The notes beneath the pieces were generated by a model, which made no database searches, was not told the DNA's origin, and saw only the letters and a program-made list of their open reading frames with translations. Shown piece by piece: positions 41,325-52,089 of a stretch of 64,000 nt of DNA. A program made the position numbers and the translations under genes. Source of the DNA: Tranzscheliella williamsii. Taxonomy: Eukaryota > Basidiomycota > Ustilaginomycetes > Ustilaginales > Ustilaginaceae. Positions within the stretch are counted from its first letter, which is position 1. The number at the start of each line of letters is the position of its first letter. The DNA lies in NCBI GenBank assembly GCA_023212725.1, contig JALBYF010000066.1, forward strand, positions 34,098 to 98,097, given 5' to 3'.

Positions 41325-42607
41325 GCACAGCGGTACTTAGCCAGAGATGTTGGCGGTGGCGACGAGCGACTAGACCGATGATGGCAAACACGGACGGTGC
41401 AGCGGTGTCAGGCAACACGAAGCAGCAAGACCAAGAGGCCGGCAAGTTCTCAACAGCTTTACCGGACATCGCCTGATGTTGGAAGCTTGCCGGCATGGAC
41501 TTAACAGTGGACATACTTCCTTCTACTTTCACGTTCACAACGTAAAAGCTCAGCTTGCGGTAAAGTGGTTAAAGCAGCAACACTGCTTGGCTGTTGGTCT
41601 TGTAGACTGGCTCTTGCGATCCTGCTTAGCATCTGGATGTGAGTAGCCCTCCTCCACTGCGTCTTTAGCACCATCAGAGACGGATCCACCAGCCGATGAG
41701 GTACGCCGCGGCATCGTCTTCGGCCGCAAATTCTTCCAGTGTCAACAGCATCTGCAGCACCGAACCCTTGCACCGCCCGGTATGCCTTGGCCTGGTACGT
41801 CCTATCTGACCACCTACTCTCCTCTAAAACAAGCGGTGTAGAGGTACCAATTGGGCTCCGTTTCCGTTCCCAGCAGCTGTTTGCTCCATGTAGTGAGAGA
41901 CCGAAAGTGCGATTGCTCTGCCGTTGGCGGTCCGTGTTTCCGCTCCGTTTTTGTGGATTGTGGCCCCATGGGTCCGTAGAGGTGTGGGTGCGGCCAATGT
42001 AGAGACAAAGTGCGTGTGTCTCGGCTCGGCGGGTTATAGCTGCTACTTGCAGCGATGTTCATCTGCACATCGGTCATATATCTGATCTGGAACTCCTAGC
42101 AGAAAACGTCCAGGTCGCCCTGAACCATGACCTGTCCAGCTGGCTTGCTATCTGCGCACGCTTCCTAGGGTACCCTGACCCGGCCTCTGTCTTTCTCACG
42201 ATGCTTACCGCGGCCGTCTTTGCTTCTCTCTCTCTACTTCACTCTAGGTATGACGTTGCTTTTCAGTTCGTTGCACGATGACACACGCAGCTCGACACGG
42301 GATGATAGAGAATTTAAAGAACGAACCTGGTGGTGATGCAAGACGAAGGAAGAATGATGCACGACGACCTTGCAGAAGGGCGAGAGCTTACAAAGGATGG
42401 TATGTGGGAGATGTAAAGACCAATGTGATCATGAGTGGCTCCAGGAAAGTAAGGATCAGCTGTCACGCAACATGCACCATGCTGTGGAATGATGAGTGAT
42501 GCATAGCGGACCAGATGATGCTGGCGGACGAGCTAACCTATCATTCAGTGCCAGTGCACTCTAGGTTGCGGACCTATTACCCATCCTACCACAACCTACA
42601 GTGACAC
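41325..42607. other. intergenic, 1.28 kb
   Basis: No supported gene. The stretch begins with the DUF829 gene promoter and ends with the 3' flank of ABC copy 2. A patch at 41552-41632 resembles a tRNA A box (GGTAAAGTGGTTAAAGC) but does not fold into a tRNA. Short ORFs on both strands (41739-42077, 42278-42499) have no recognised content. Confidence 0.45.
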
Positions 42608-45600
42608 TCAGGCTTGGGCTGTTGCTGCCATCGATGCATCCACCAAGCCCTGTGATGCCGCCAGCTCCCTAAACACAGAGTCGTGCTGCTGCAGCAGATC
42701 TCTGGGTGGGCCCGATTCGACGACTCGGCCATTGTCCATCACATACACCCGCTCAAAATCGAGCAGAGTCACTGTTGCGTTCAACGCCGCGGGCCACCAA
42801 AGGGAAGAAAGTCGTGAGCGAGAGGCAAGAAGCCAAACAAGGAAAGGGGGTCAGCATCAAATCTACGGAACCTACACATATACCCAGACACACAGGGGGA
42901 GAGAATGTTTCCGCGCCAATACTTACCGAGGCGATGGGCCACAGCGATGACGGTGCGATGGGGAAAGTGAAGCTGCACGGCTCTCATCAGCGTCCGTTCC
43001 GCATCGGAGTCTAGACTGCTGGTAGCTTCGTCCAACAACAGGATCGCCTTATGTCTGCTCTCGAGGATGGCTCGGGCCATGCACAGCAGCTGTTTTTGGC
43101 CCCGCGATAGCTGCAGGTCTCTGCTGGTCGGCGAAGCTTTGGAAGCAACGGGTGTTCCGCTTGTGTTTTGCGCATCCTCAGTGTCTGTTGACTCGCTGTC
43201 CTCCTCCGAGATGGTCGTCTCAAGCCTCAAAGTCGTGGACGCCACGAGGTCAGCCATGCCCACGCTCGCCAGCGCGGACCAGATATCGGCATCCGTCCAG
43301 ACAGCAGTGCCACCTTCCAGGCAATGGACGCCAAACGTGAGCACCTCGCGCACGCTACGCTGCCAGACAAAGGGCTCCTGCGCGACCATGCTGATGCGAG
43401 AGCGGATGGCATCGGCGCCCAGCGGCCGAACATCCTCGCCATCGATCAGCAGCTCGCCAGTGCTGAGATCCGCATTGACGCTGCCCAATAGACTCTTGAG
43501 CAGCGTGCTTTTTCCCGAACCGCTGCGTCCACAGATGCCAATCTTGGCATTGCGTGGCACCAATAGGTCGACATCCCGCGCCACCAGCGGTGCATCCGGC
43601 GCGTAGCGCAGGCTAAACTTGCGCCATTCGAGCGACGCTGATATCGCCGCAACTGGTGCAACTCTCGAAGTCCGATGCGACACGGTGGATGGAGCCGTCG
43701 CAGCAGAAGCGTCCGGGAGGATCGTCTTTTTGCTCCTGGCGACTGCTTCAAGCCTTTGTACGGCAACCTTGCCTGTCTCGAGTACGACCCAGGTCTGCAA
43801 TGTCGAGTTGAGCGTAACAGCGAGGGAGGTAACGTTGGTCAGAGCAACACCGAGCAGACCCGCCGAAGACGAGGACCGCAGTGCAACACTCAGCACGGCC
43901 AGCGCGGTGGCGAGGACCCAGGTCAAGCTGTACAGACCCATGCGGAGGAAGCGCAGCGAAGAGAGGCGCGCAAAATACGGCATTTGTGCGCGATCCACCA
44001 GCACCATACCCTGCGGCTCGATCCACGCAGTACGTCCCAGCGCGCGGATCACCTCTATGCCCTGGTTGGTCTCCTGGATTGCAGCGAACAGCGCTGTCCG
44101 CGCTTCAAGATCCATGTTCCTGAACTGCCTCGAATTGCGAAGGTAAACTTTCTGCAGGTAGTAGTACGCCACCGCGAGCGGAGGCAGCGCTGCAGCAGCG
44201 AGGGGTGCCGCAACAAAGATGAGCACTAGCGACGCCACCATCCCAACCATCAGGAAAACAAAGTTGAACAGCGCGCTGGCGTACTCGTAATCGCACACGA
44301 ACTGGTCTGTCGAGAGCCGATTGACAAAGGTTGACGCGCCGATCCGCTCGAATTCAGAGATGGTGTGCTGCATCGTGGACCAGAGCGCCGACGCATGCGA
44401 GGTGCGGGAGGCATACGCCACCGTGTGGTCAAAGTAGAGCAGCGCTGAAAAGAGGAAGGTGACGAAGCCCAACGCCGTCAGACCGGCTATGATGCCGAGG
44501 TAAAAGTCCGCGTCCACCAGTCGACCTCCATCCGAGTGCTTGACCCACTGCTCTAGCACCACTTGGACACCGTACACGGAAGCGTTGGCTAGCGCGCACA
44601 ACGCAAACGCCAGCAAGAGCGCCGGCAGGCTTACTCCTTGGAAGTAGAAGCGAGTGGGTCGCGACTTCTGAGTCGGATCGGCCAGTGCAAAGGACTCCGA
44701 AACTTCGTCGTCGTCATTGGTGTTGTTGCGGTTGTTACTGGCGTCATTGTCATCGTTGTCGTCGTTGTCGTGCCTCCCACTGCTGTTTCTATCTTCGTCG
44801 GTAGATCTGACTGTCTGGTCTGACGATAGTGGCTGCACCATCGGCGGTGCAAGGGCGCAAGGCTCGCCAGTCTTGCAGCGGCTCTGCTCCCGTCCATACC
44901 CTTGCGGCTGGGGGTGTTCACACGATACCTGTGTGTCGCATACGAGCCACGCCTCCACCCTGCATCGCAAGTTGGCGCGCAGCAGCACCTCAGGCGAGTG
45001 GGTAGCGATGATTATCGTCGTCTCTCGCAGTAGCGGGTGGCGCTGTTCGGGATCCAAAACCCCTTCAACCAGCGCGTTGGAGGTGCCGGCGTCCAGAGCA
45101 GACAACGAATCGTCCAGCACCATCAGCTTGGCCCCTGAGTAGATGGCCCGGGCCAGGGCAGCACGGTGACGCTGCCCACCACTCAGTTTAGATCCTTGCA
45201 CCCCGACCAGTGCGGCGTCGCCGCCCTCCATAGTGGCGACATCGCTGTCGAGCTGACTGAGTTGGAGCGCAGTCTGATAACGTTGCGCATCAAAGCTGGC
45301 GCCGAACACTATGTTGTCACGCAAACTTCTATCCTGCAACCAAGGGTCTTGTGGACAGTACGCGATTGGCACTTCAGGGCGGTGCGGATCATGTAAGGGA
45401 GAGCCGCGGCTGGATAGCATCCACTGGTTCCGGATCAGGTGGCGCAGGATGGTTGTCTTGCCGCTTCCGCTGCTGCCATATAGGACAAGCAGACCACCCG
45501 GCAGGAACCGGCGCGGGGGATCGGTAGTCCCTGAAGTATCGATGCCGACAGACGCGAGCCAAATGGAGATACGCTGCGCGTAGGGCTGCTCGTCAGAGGT

Positions 45601-47724
45601 AAACTTTACATCCTTGAAAGCCAGAGCGCTAGTCGCGTCGTCGACTTCCGAGGCGTCGCCTGCAGCAGTAGCAGCAGCAGGGTTGGCTCGCGTTGTAAGG
45701 AACGCCTGCACACGGCCAAGTGAAGCGGTAGCCGAGAGTAACTTGGACCCGTTTTGCGCCAGGTTGTTGACGGGCGCTTCAAGCATGTTGATGATAGTGA
45801 GGGCAGAGAAGACGGTAGCCGCGTCCAAGGGCGTCCCACCGCGAGTCTGGTGAACGGCGTACGCGACGGCAAATGTGGCCAGGGTAGCAACATTCATCAG
45901 AGACGTGGCCAGGACCGCGACCTGCGCCATCCAGCGGTTGAAGGAGCGCATGGCTTCCACTTCAGACTCGCGGAGAGCGGCGATAGCACTGAGGAAGTAG
46001 GTGTCGGCGAGGCTCACCTTGGCCTGCTCGAAGCGGTGCATAAGCGCACTGACGAGGGTGACGCGCCTCTCGGTCGCCTCGAACCAGGCCCTCTGCTTTG
46101 GTGGAATGATGCGGGAGAGCAGGCTGGCTGACAGCAAGAGCAAGACGATGGAGCCGAGCGTAATGAGGAACGCGAGACCGATGCGAGCATATAGCAGGTA
46201 GGAGGCCACGGCGATCGTAAGCAGCGCTGACCACACCTCGTGTACCTGCTCCAACACGGTTGCTAGCGTTTCGATATCGACCGAGATGACTGTGACAGGA
46301 TCAGCGGACACGGTCGCCCGCTGCCGGCCATCTGACTGGGGCGCATTAGTGGTAGAGGCCAGCGGCGACAAGCCAGCTGATTGGATTGTCTCAGCCTCAG
46401 CGCACTTGTATGGGATGATAGGGAGCAACACTTTTCGACGCAGCACGTGGCGGTACACCGCCGCCATCATAGCCGAGCGGTATACAAAAGTGGAGCGGTA
46501 AACATGCTGCCAGTATACTCCTGTGAAGACCGTGATCAGGCCGTAGATGGTGATTACCGAGCCCACCAGCGCCCAGCCTCGCGAGGCTGGCTGGGGTTGG
46601 GAACCGGGGCCATCTTGGCTGTAAGAATCGACAAAGGAGATCAGGTCACCAAACACGATAGGCTGGGCTAGCTGGCTCATCGTGACGATGAGCTTGGGTG
46701 CAACAGGCGCGAGCCAATAGATCCAGAACGCCTTTATGCTGGCGCTGAAGATAGGGTAGCAGCTCGTCGAGTCCGGTTGGCTACCTCGCTTTGGCAGTTG
46801 AGAGGTGGGGAAGAAGCGCTGCAAGTTCCAGTAGCGCTCAAAGTGCTGAGCAAGAGCATCGGCTTGCATTGTAGGGGGCGAGACGTAGAGATGGCGGTAC
46901 CTGACCTTATTACCGTAACCGTAGAGGAGTAGGGGAAGATGCCAGAGCGCATAAGCGCGGGAGAGAAGCCCGCGGACAAAGTCGGGGTGGTATTGGGCGC
47001 GAGGTTGGCGCTTGTTGATTTCGGTAGCAGGGCTGGGGACATGTTGGTGAACTGGCAGAGGCTCGTGCCTCAGCGTTGCTAACAAAGTCTGGAGAGCGGC
47101 GAGGGCGAGGAGAAGCGCTTGAATGCAGAGCAGGCCAAGCTGGGAGGGAAAGTGCGTGGAGAGGACCAAGGAGTAGGTGCGAAGGATGGCGGCGCCGAAG
47201 ACGAGCTGAGTGAATGAAGCGACCAGGAGGCGGGTGCTGGGGCCGGCGATGAGGAAGTGGAAGAAAACCTGTAGCGGGATGCGGGCGGCAGCGGAGGCTA
47301 GCGCTACGGTACTGGATGCTATTACCCACCGGCGAGGCCATCCTGGAAGGGTGCTGGCGGTAGCATCTCCGTTGCTGTCAACCGCGATGGCGATGGCGAG
47401 GGCCAGAGCAGCGCCGTTAGCTCCGAGCGCAGCCAGGTCCGCGCTAAGCTGGACCAGCAGCAAATGGCGGCCAGATGTAAACGGTTTGCGGAGAAACGCA
47501 AAGAGGCGAGACCACGCAGTCTGTAGCTGATCGTGGGTAAGCGCCGTTGATGAGGAGTAAGATGCTGTGACGGACAGCTGCCAAGCAAAGTGAAGCGCGA
47601 GCAACAGCGCGATGGCGTTGGGCAGAAGGGACAATATGGTGTGTTCAAAAGTCAAGGTGAAGTCCAGCTCACGACACGACGAGCCGGGGCCGAAGCTGCC
47701 ATCTTGGGCACAGATCGCCGACAT
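42608..47724 (-). CDS. ABCC/MRP-type ABC transporter (copy 2)
   Basis: Two exons, 47724-42927 and 42771-42608, encode 1653 residues. The start MSAICAQDG leads to CRELDFTLTFEHT, a block shared with copy 3. After TMD0, about residue 750 carries Walker A YGSSGSGKTTILRHL, then signature LSGGQRHRAALARAIY and Walker B LMVLDDSLSALD (Asp in place of Glu). TMD2 follows. NBD2 has ICGRSGSGKSTLLKSLL near 1398, signature LSRGQKQLLCMARAIL and ILLLDEATSSLD with the catalytic Glu. The second exon supplies the H-loop flank and the last about 55 residues. The linker between NBD1 and TMD2 contains an Asp/Asn repeat. It is presumably an efflux or vacuolar conjugate pump; the substrate is unknown. It is divergent from the MFS gene at 49060, suggesting shared control. 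Confidence 0.93.
44700..44790 (-). repeat. Asp/Asn-coding trinucleotide-rich tract in ABC copy 2
   Basis: The coding strand shows GAC/AAC/AAT runs giving NDDNDDNDASNNRNNTNDDD in the cytosolic linker after NBD1. It is an impure microsatellite likely to vary in length between strains. Confidence 0.7.
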
Positions 47725-49059
47725 GCTAGAACGCTAAGCAACAGGGAGCGGCCCGAGCTTCCGAAAGCAACTCGCTCAGAGACGTGTCCTTGGTGATTGG
47801 CGGTGGTGGTTACCGGCGGCGGCAAGGCCAAGGTACGGTCTGGGTGAGCTGAAGAGGAAGTGGGAAAGAAAAGGTTGGGACAAGGGGAAGAACGAATCTT
47901 TATGTCTTCTGCATAGGTGGATGTCCACCATCGTTATCAGCGCTTGGGCTGGGCGGCGGTTGCTGAATGTGTTGTAGTGTTTGCGAGCGGCAAGGCAACA
48001 TGGTGTGAACCAAGGTGATTGCGATAGCGTCGGCTCTTCGCCCTCCGATCGATGCACCGTCGGAAAGGCCGATAACGGCGCAACGAAAGCCGTCAGAGAT
48101 ATGCCCCACTACTAACTTCGAGCTGCGCTTCGAACGGCAGGGATCCGAGGCTTGCTTCTGTTTCCATGCATAGAACGATTACAGATTTGCTACTCTGATT
48201 TTCAAACAGAGTCTAGGCAGGCGATATACATGATCAGACTTGCGTTTCGAGAATGCTTAGGGGTTGAGATACTATATATCATCTCCCGCGGCTAGTCATT
48301 ACGCCCCTGATCTGGTAACCTCGGCAGTCTAGTGGACGTCACACTGGCAAGTGGATGCCGGGAGGCCGGGCGCGATTCGGTGCGTGTGCGTGTATGGCTA
48401 ACAGGAGGCCAGCATGCCATTGCGTACGTAGTTGTGTCTCCTATAGGTAGCAGACGTTGTTCGCTGCACCAAACGACCAGCTACTGGGACGCGCTTTGTA
48501 GCGCATGCAGGTGGGCGCAGGGATCCACGCGGTTGCTGGTATAGTACATACGATGCAAATGTCGAAAATGTGCACTCCGTGACTGAAACAAAAGTTACGT
48601 GCGAGCAGGAGGGTAGCGTACTTGAGCAGAAAGACGACGGAGACAAAGACAGTAATGTTGCACGACCCCTAGCGGGGTGGAGTCGGTGACTGTGGTTCCC
48701 ACCGTGGGTTAAGCAAGGGATTCGCAAGCGAAGCCTACAGTGAAGTCAATGCACGCCAGTGACTGAATTGTCGGCATGTTGGAACAGTACTCCTTTGTTG
48801 CAAGGATAGCACATTTGATGCGACGAGCGGGTTGCGATGGAGCGAGAAGCAAAGAGCTCGAAGCCCAAATACCGATCAATCTGAAATCTTCTCAATTATC
48901 GCGTAGTGAGCTCGCGATGCGCAACAGTCTCTCATCTGGACTAAATTGTGAAGCATCGAAGCATAAACTTGGGATACAGACTGGCCTGTCCCAAACTCCC
49001 TCACCGTCAGGCATCTATTGGACCGCACACCATCTACTCTGTGGATCCTAAACAGCGAT
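47725..49059. promoter_or_regulatory. divergent promoter region, ABC copy 2 and MFS gene
   Basis: This 1.33-kb shared upstream region has only short ORFs. A CRE-like TGGACGTCA occurs near 48332-48340 and AT-rich TATATATC at 48273-48280. Divergent transporter genes over one promoter often respond to the same regulator; this is inference. Confidence 0.45.
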
Positions 49060-50679
49060 ATGGAAGCCGCCCATGCTAGCACCCCCTTGCTAAGCCGCCC
49101 GAGCCATACCACGATTGGACGCGGTGGAGCGACTTGGAAACGGCGGCCACCTCGTCACATCTCCGTCTATATCACTCTCATGCTCATGTCGACCGCCAGC
49201 TACGTCTCGATCGGCGCTAATCTCGATACGGTGCGCTGGTACATATGCGCGGAGTACTATCAGCTCTCTCGCCTGCTCTCTGATACATGCGATCTGCCTG
49301 AGATAGACAGACGCACTTCAACGGTGCTCACTTCCATGTCCAGCACCAGTAACCTAGTCTCTGCAGTCTTTGGTCTCATTGCCACTACCCTCGTGTTGCC
49401 ACGGGTAGGTCGGCGTTTTGTGATGGTAGTGATCACCTTAGTAACTACCTGCGACTACCTCATGATCTCTCTTATCCTAGACTCCGCGCCGAACAGCGCA
49501 TGGCTGACTCCGACCAAGGTCCTCCACTTTTTCTGGCTAGACACCTTGGTCATGGGTGTCCTAGCTACCGAACTTCTGCTTTCTGTTGTTTCTCAAAGCA
49601 TTCTGCTTGAGAGTACCGTACCGGAGAAGCGCTCGACCTTCCTTGCCTACGGTATGGCTTGTCGTTATGCAGGCATGCTGCTATCCCAGCTCCCTCTTCG
49701 CCTACTCCCTCAACAACAAGGCCATCTGCAGAGCGGCGTCAACACCGCTCCCTTTAAGATGTCAGGAGTCATCTCCCTGGTAGCTATGCTCTGGACTCTG
49801 TTTACTCTTAATTCCCACACCGAGACCGTATCGCAGGTTGCTGGATCGGATGAGTCAAGTAGAGAAAACACGGTTGACACGGAATCTCGAGCCCCATCTC
49901 CTGTGCATGAGCGTGTCGTCCCGGGACTACACGCCTATAGCAATTGGTTGGAAAAAATCAAGGTGGCGGCCCGCCCTGTGGCACTTCTTGGTCCAATGAG
50001 AACACCGAATTCAGCAGATCGCCAGGACTGGCGTCTCGCCCGACTCCTTGTGGCTGCCAGCCTCTGTGGTCAGATCGCGATTGCTACCCTTGCCGGGACT
50101 CTTTATGCTCAAGCACGCTTCCACTTCCATGCCAAAGAGCTGAGCTTCATGTTTGCTGGTCTCGGGTTAGTGAAAGGTATCTACCTGCTCGGTATCTTTC
50201 CTTCGACGTCACGTGCTCTTCGACGTTACTACCGGAGATATTCGCCTTCGGTGAGTCAGGAGCTGGACCCGAGGCACGTCAATGACACCACTGCAATCTC
50301 TGCGGATAAGCTGGTCGCGATCTCCTCTCTTGTCTTGGACGTGAGCGGATGGCTTCTTATTGCTGTTGCGGGACACTATGCCAATCTGCCATTGTACCTT
50401 ACAGGCTTCATACTGTATGAATTCGCTTCCGCAAGCATCTGCACAATCACATCGCTGGCGGCAGGGCTCCTATCTCTACATCATGGCAAATTTTCGGACG
50501 ACGATATGTTTGTTCTTCTGGCTGCACTCAGCAACATCATCGCCGTCCTCGGCCCTGTCGTCAACAACATGATGTATCAAATCGGTCTAACTTATGGCCA
50601 TGGCGAGCTAGTGTTTATCTTTATCTCCCTTCTCTCTGCCTCCGCTTTGTTTCTGGTAGCCTCGGTCTCGTTCCACTGA
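49060..50679 (+). CDS. MFS transporter
   Basis: The protein has 539 residues from ATG 49060 (upstream frame opens only with TTG) and no intron. A polar N-terminus leads to about 11-12 hydrophobic segments, the first being ISVYITLMLMSTASYVSIGA. The loop after TM2-3 has LPRVGRRFVMVV, the MFS motif A region in a weak form. A central charged loop of about 70 residues (near 265-340) separates the two halves. The C-half has SGWLLIAVAGHYANLPLYLT. It resembles fungal membrane permeases of unknown substrate, distantly like tetracycline-resistance/DUF895-type MFS proteins. It is read divergently from ABC copy 2. A decayed piece of a close relative lies inverted about 500 bases downstream. Confidence 0.8.
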   Translation: MEAAHASTPLLSRPSHTTIGRGGATWKRRPPRHISVYITLMLMSTASYVSIGANLDTVRWYICAEYYQLSRLLSDTCDLPEIDRRTSTVLTSMSSTSNLVSAVFGLIATTLVLPRVGRRFVMVVITLVTTCDYLMISLILDSAPNSAWLTPTKVLHFFWLDTLVMGVLATELLLSVVSQSILLESTVPEKRSTFLAYGMACRYAGMLLSQLPLRLLPQQQGHLQSGVNTAPFKMSGVISLVAMLWTLFTLNSHTETVSQVAGSDESSRENTVDTESRAPSPVHERVVPGLHAYSNWLEKIKVAARPVALLGPMRTPNSADRQDWRLARLLVAASLCGQIAIATLAGTLYAQARFHFHAKELSFMFAGLGLVKGIYLLGIFPSTSRALRRYYRRYSPSVSQELDPRHVNDTTAISADKLVAISSLVLDVSGWLLIAVAGHYANLPLYLTGFILYEFASASICTITSLAAGLLSLHHGKFSDDDMFVLLAALSNIIAVLGPVVNNMMYQIGLTYGHGELVFIFISLLSASALFLVASVSFH

Positions 50680-51149
50680 TGTTTCCATTCGCACTGTGAT
50701 GGGCAGAACCACACTAAGCACAGACTCTCCGCGTTGGGAAGTGGGCGCCGAGACGTTGAAAGAGTTAGTACCTTGCGAAACACATCGTGAGAAAAGACTC
50801 AGTCAGGTGGCGGCGCGATACAGAGGAGTGTGACAGCGTCGAACAGGGAACATCTCATAATGCCGGATCCAGTGACGATGTCTGTTAAATGACAATCACA
50901 TTGCCCTTCAATTGAATTGCTCGTAAGGCCTCGCTTAGTCGAAGGCAGCTCGTTCGGGCTCCCCAAACGTGACCCTCCAACATATTCATATCGTAAACAG
51001 CGTGCTTGCCTGGCGATAATTCTGGTTGGCTATGGCGGTAGGTTATATAAATAGATGTCGTGAGTCGCGAATAGCGCGGCAAGAAGAGGTGTTTACGCTT
51101 GGTAATGATGAGGTACAGTGTGAGTATCGCGCAGGCACGTGCGTTAGCG
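50680..51149. other. intergenic after MFS gene
   Basis: No gene is seen. It carries the MFS 3' flank. On the minus strand a further open frame (50885 upward) may be the eroded tail of the MFS relic. Confidence 0.45.
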
Positions 51150-51430
51150 AAGCGTGAGTCGTGAGTGTGGAATGGCACGCAGCGAATTGAACAGTCTGAT
51201 ATTGTAACCCACCGCTTCAGGATGGTGGTGTGATTGCCGAACGTTGCGAGAAGGCTGAGCTTTCTCGTCATCGGAAAACGAGCTCCACCGCCCACGATTC
51301 GAACATGCAGATGTTCGCAGAGCGAAGTCGTACATGGCGAGGCCTGTGAGATACGGTGGCAGATAAGCAACCGCATTAAGGAGCCATCCGCTCTCGTTCA
51401 AGCCAGGGCAAGGATCGAAAATAGCTGACC
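51150..51430 (-). pseudogene. inverted, truncated MFS transporter relic
   Basis: The minus-strand translation gives NESGWLLNAVAYLPPYLTGL, then AMYDFA and FSDDE. These align with SGWLLIAVAGHYANLPLYLT, LYEFA and FSDDD of the intact gene at 49060. A shifted frame then gives LLATFGNHTTIL, matching LLAALSNIIAVL. The DNA is alike as well (GAGCGGATGGCT.CTTA.TGC.GTTGC). The relic covers only the C-terminal part, has frameshifts and lies in the opposite orientation, so it is a decayed partial duplicate. Confidence 0.75.
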
Positions 51431-52089
51431 TGCGGAGAACCACGCCGTGTCCTTGACATGCTGCGGTTCAGCTCTAGCTCAATTGTGGCTGGTTCAAGAT
51501 AAAACCCCTTAGTAGCGAAAATTACCAAGTAACATCAGAGGAAAGATGCCCTAGCCCAAGCCCCAGCACTGCTCCTGTGCGGAACGGACGACATAACCAC
51601 CCGCTGCCAAAAGAACGCCGTCCAGCCAAGGACCACTCATCTGGCATTGGACCGTCACAACAGGCCAACACAGGACAGATTGTCGGAGGCCGGAGAATAT
51701 TTTGTGCACATAGAGAGAGCGCGATTCTGGGTCTATGCAGAATTCAACTCGGATATACAAGAACGGAAGACAGCCCTCCGATGCCGTGGTTCGGGAATCA
51801 CTCTGATAATGCTTGAACAGCTCGGCACGCAATAATCTTGAAGCCTCGCCATGCTATCTGCGGAAGGCTCCTTCCAGTCAGCCATTTTCCTACCATACAG
51901 CTCGGCTACTTTCGAAGATAAGTAGAGCCACAAGACGGAGGTAGCCTTCTCTTCACAGCAGTCGTCGATCTTACTTCTGCGTAGGGTGAACTCCCCGCAT
52001 GTCTTTAATGCTTAAAACCCCATCGCCTTTCTTCGGCCCGCTCTTGTCCCTTTCTGTCATTTCCGTGTCATACTGAATCATGAGACACG
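51431..52089. other. intergenic, promoter of ABC copy 3
   Basis: No gene is supported in these 0.66 kb. It should hold the promoter of ABC copy 3. Short ORFs on both strands could be further debris of the MFS duplicate, but no similarity could be shown. Confidence 0.45.

Noticed and set aside
41552..41632. Possible tRNA-Ser/Leu-like gene
   Set aside because: The A-box match is good but the stems do not close and the B box is poor; at most a decayed fragment.
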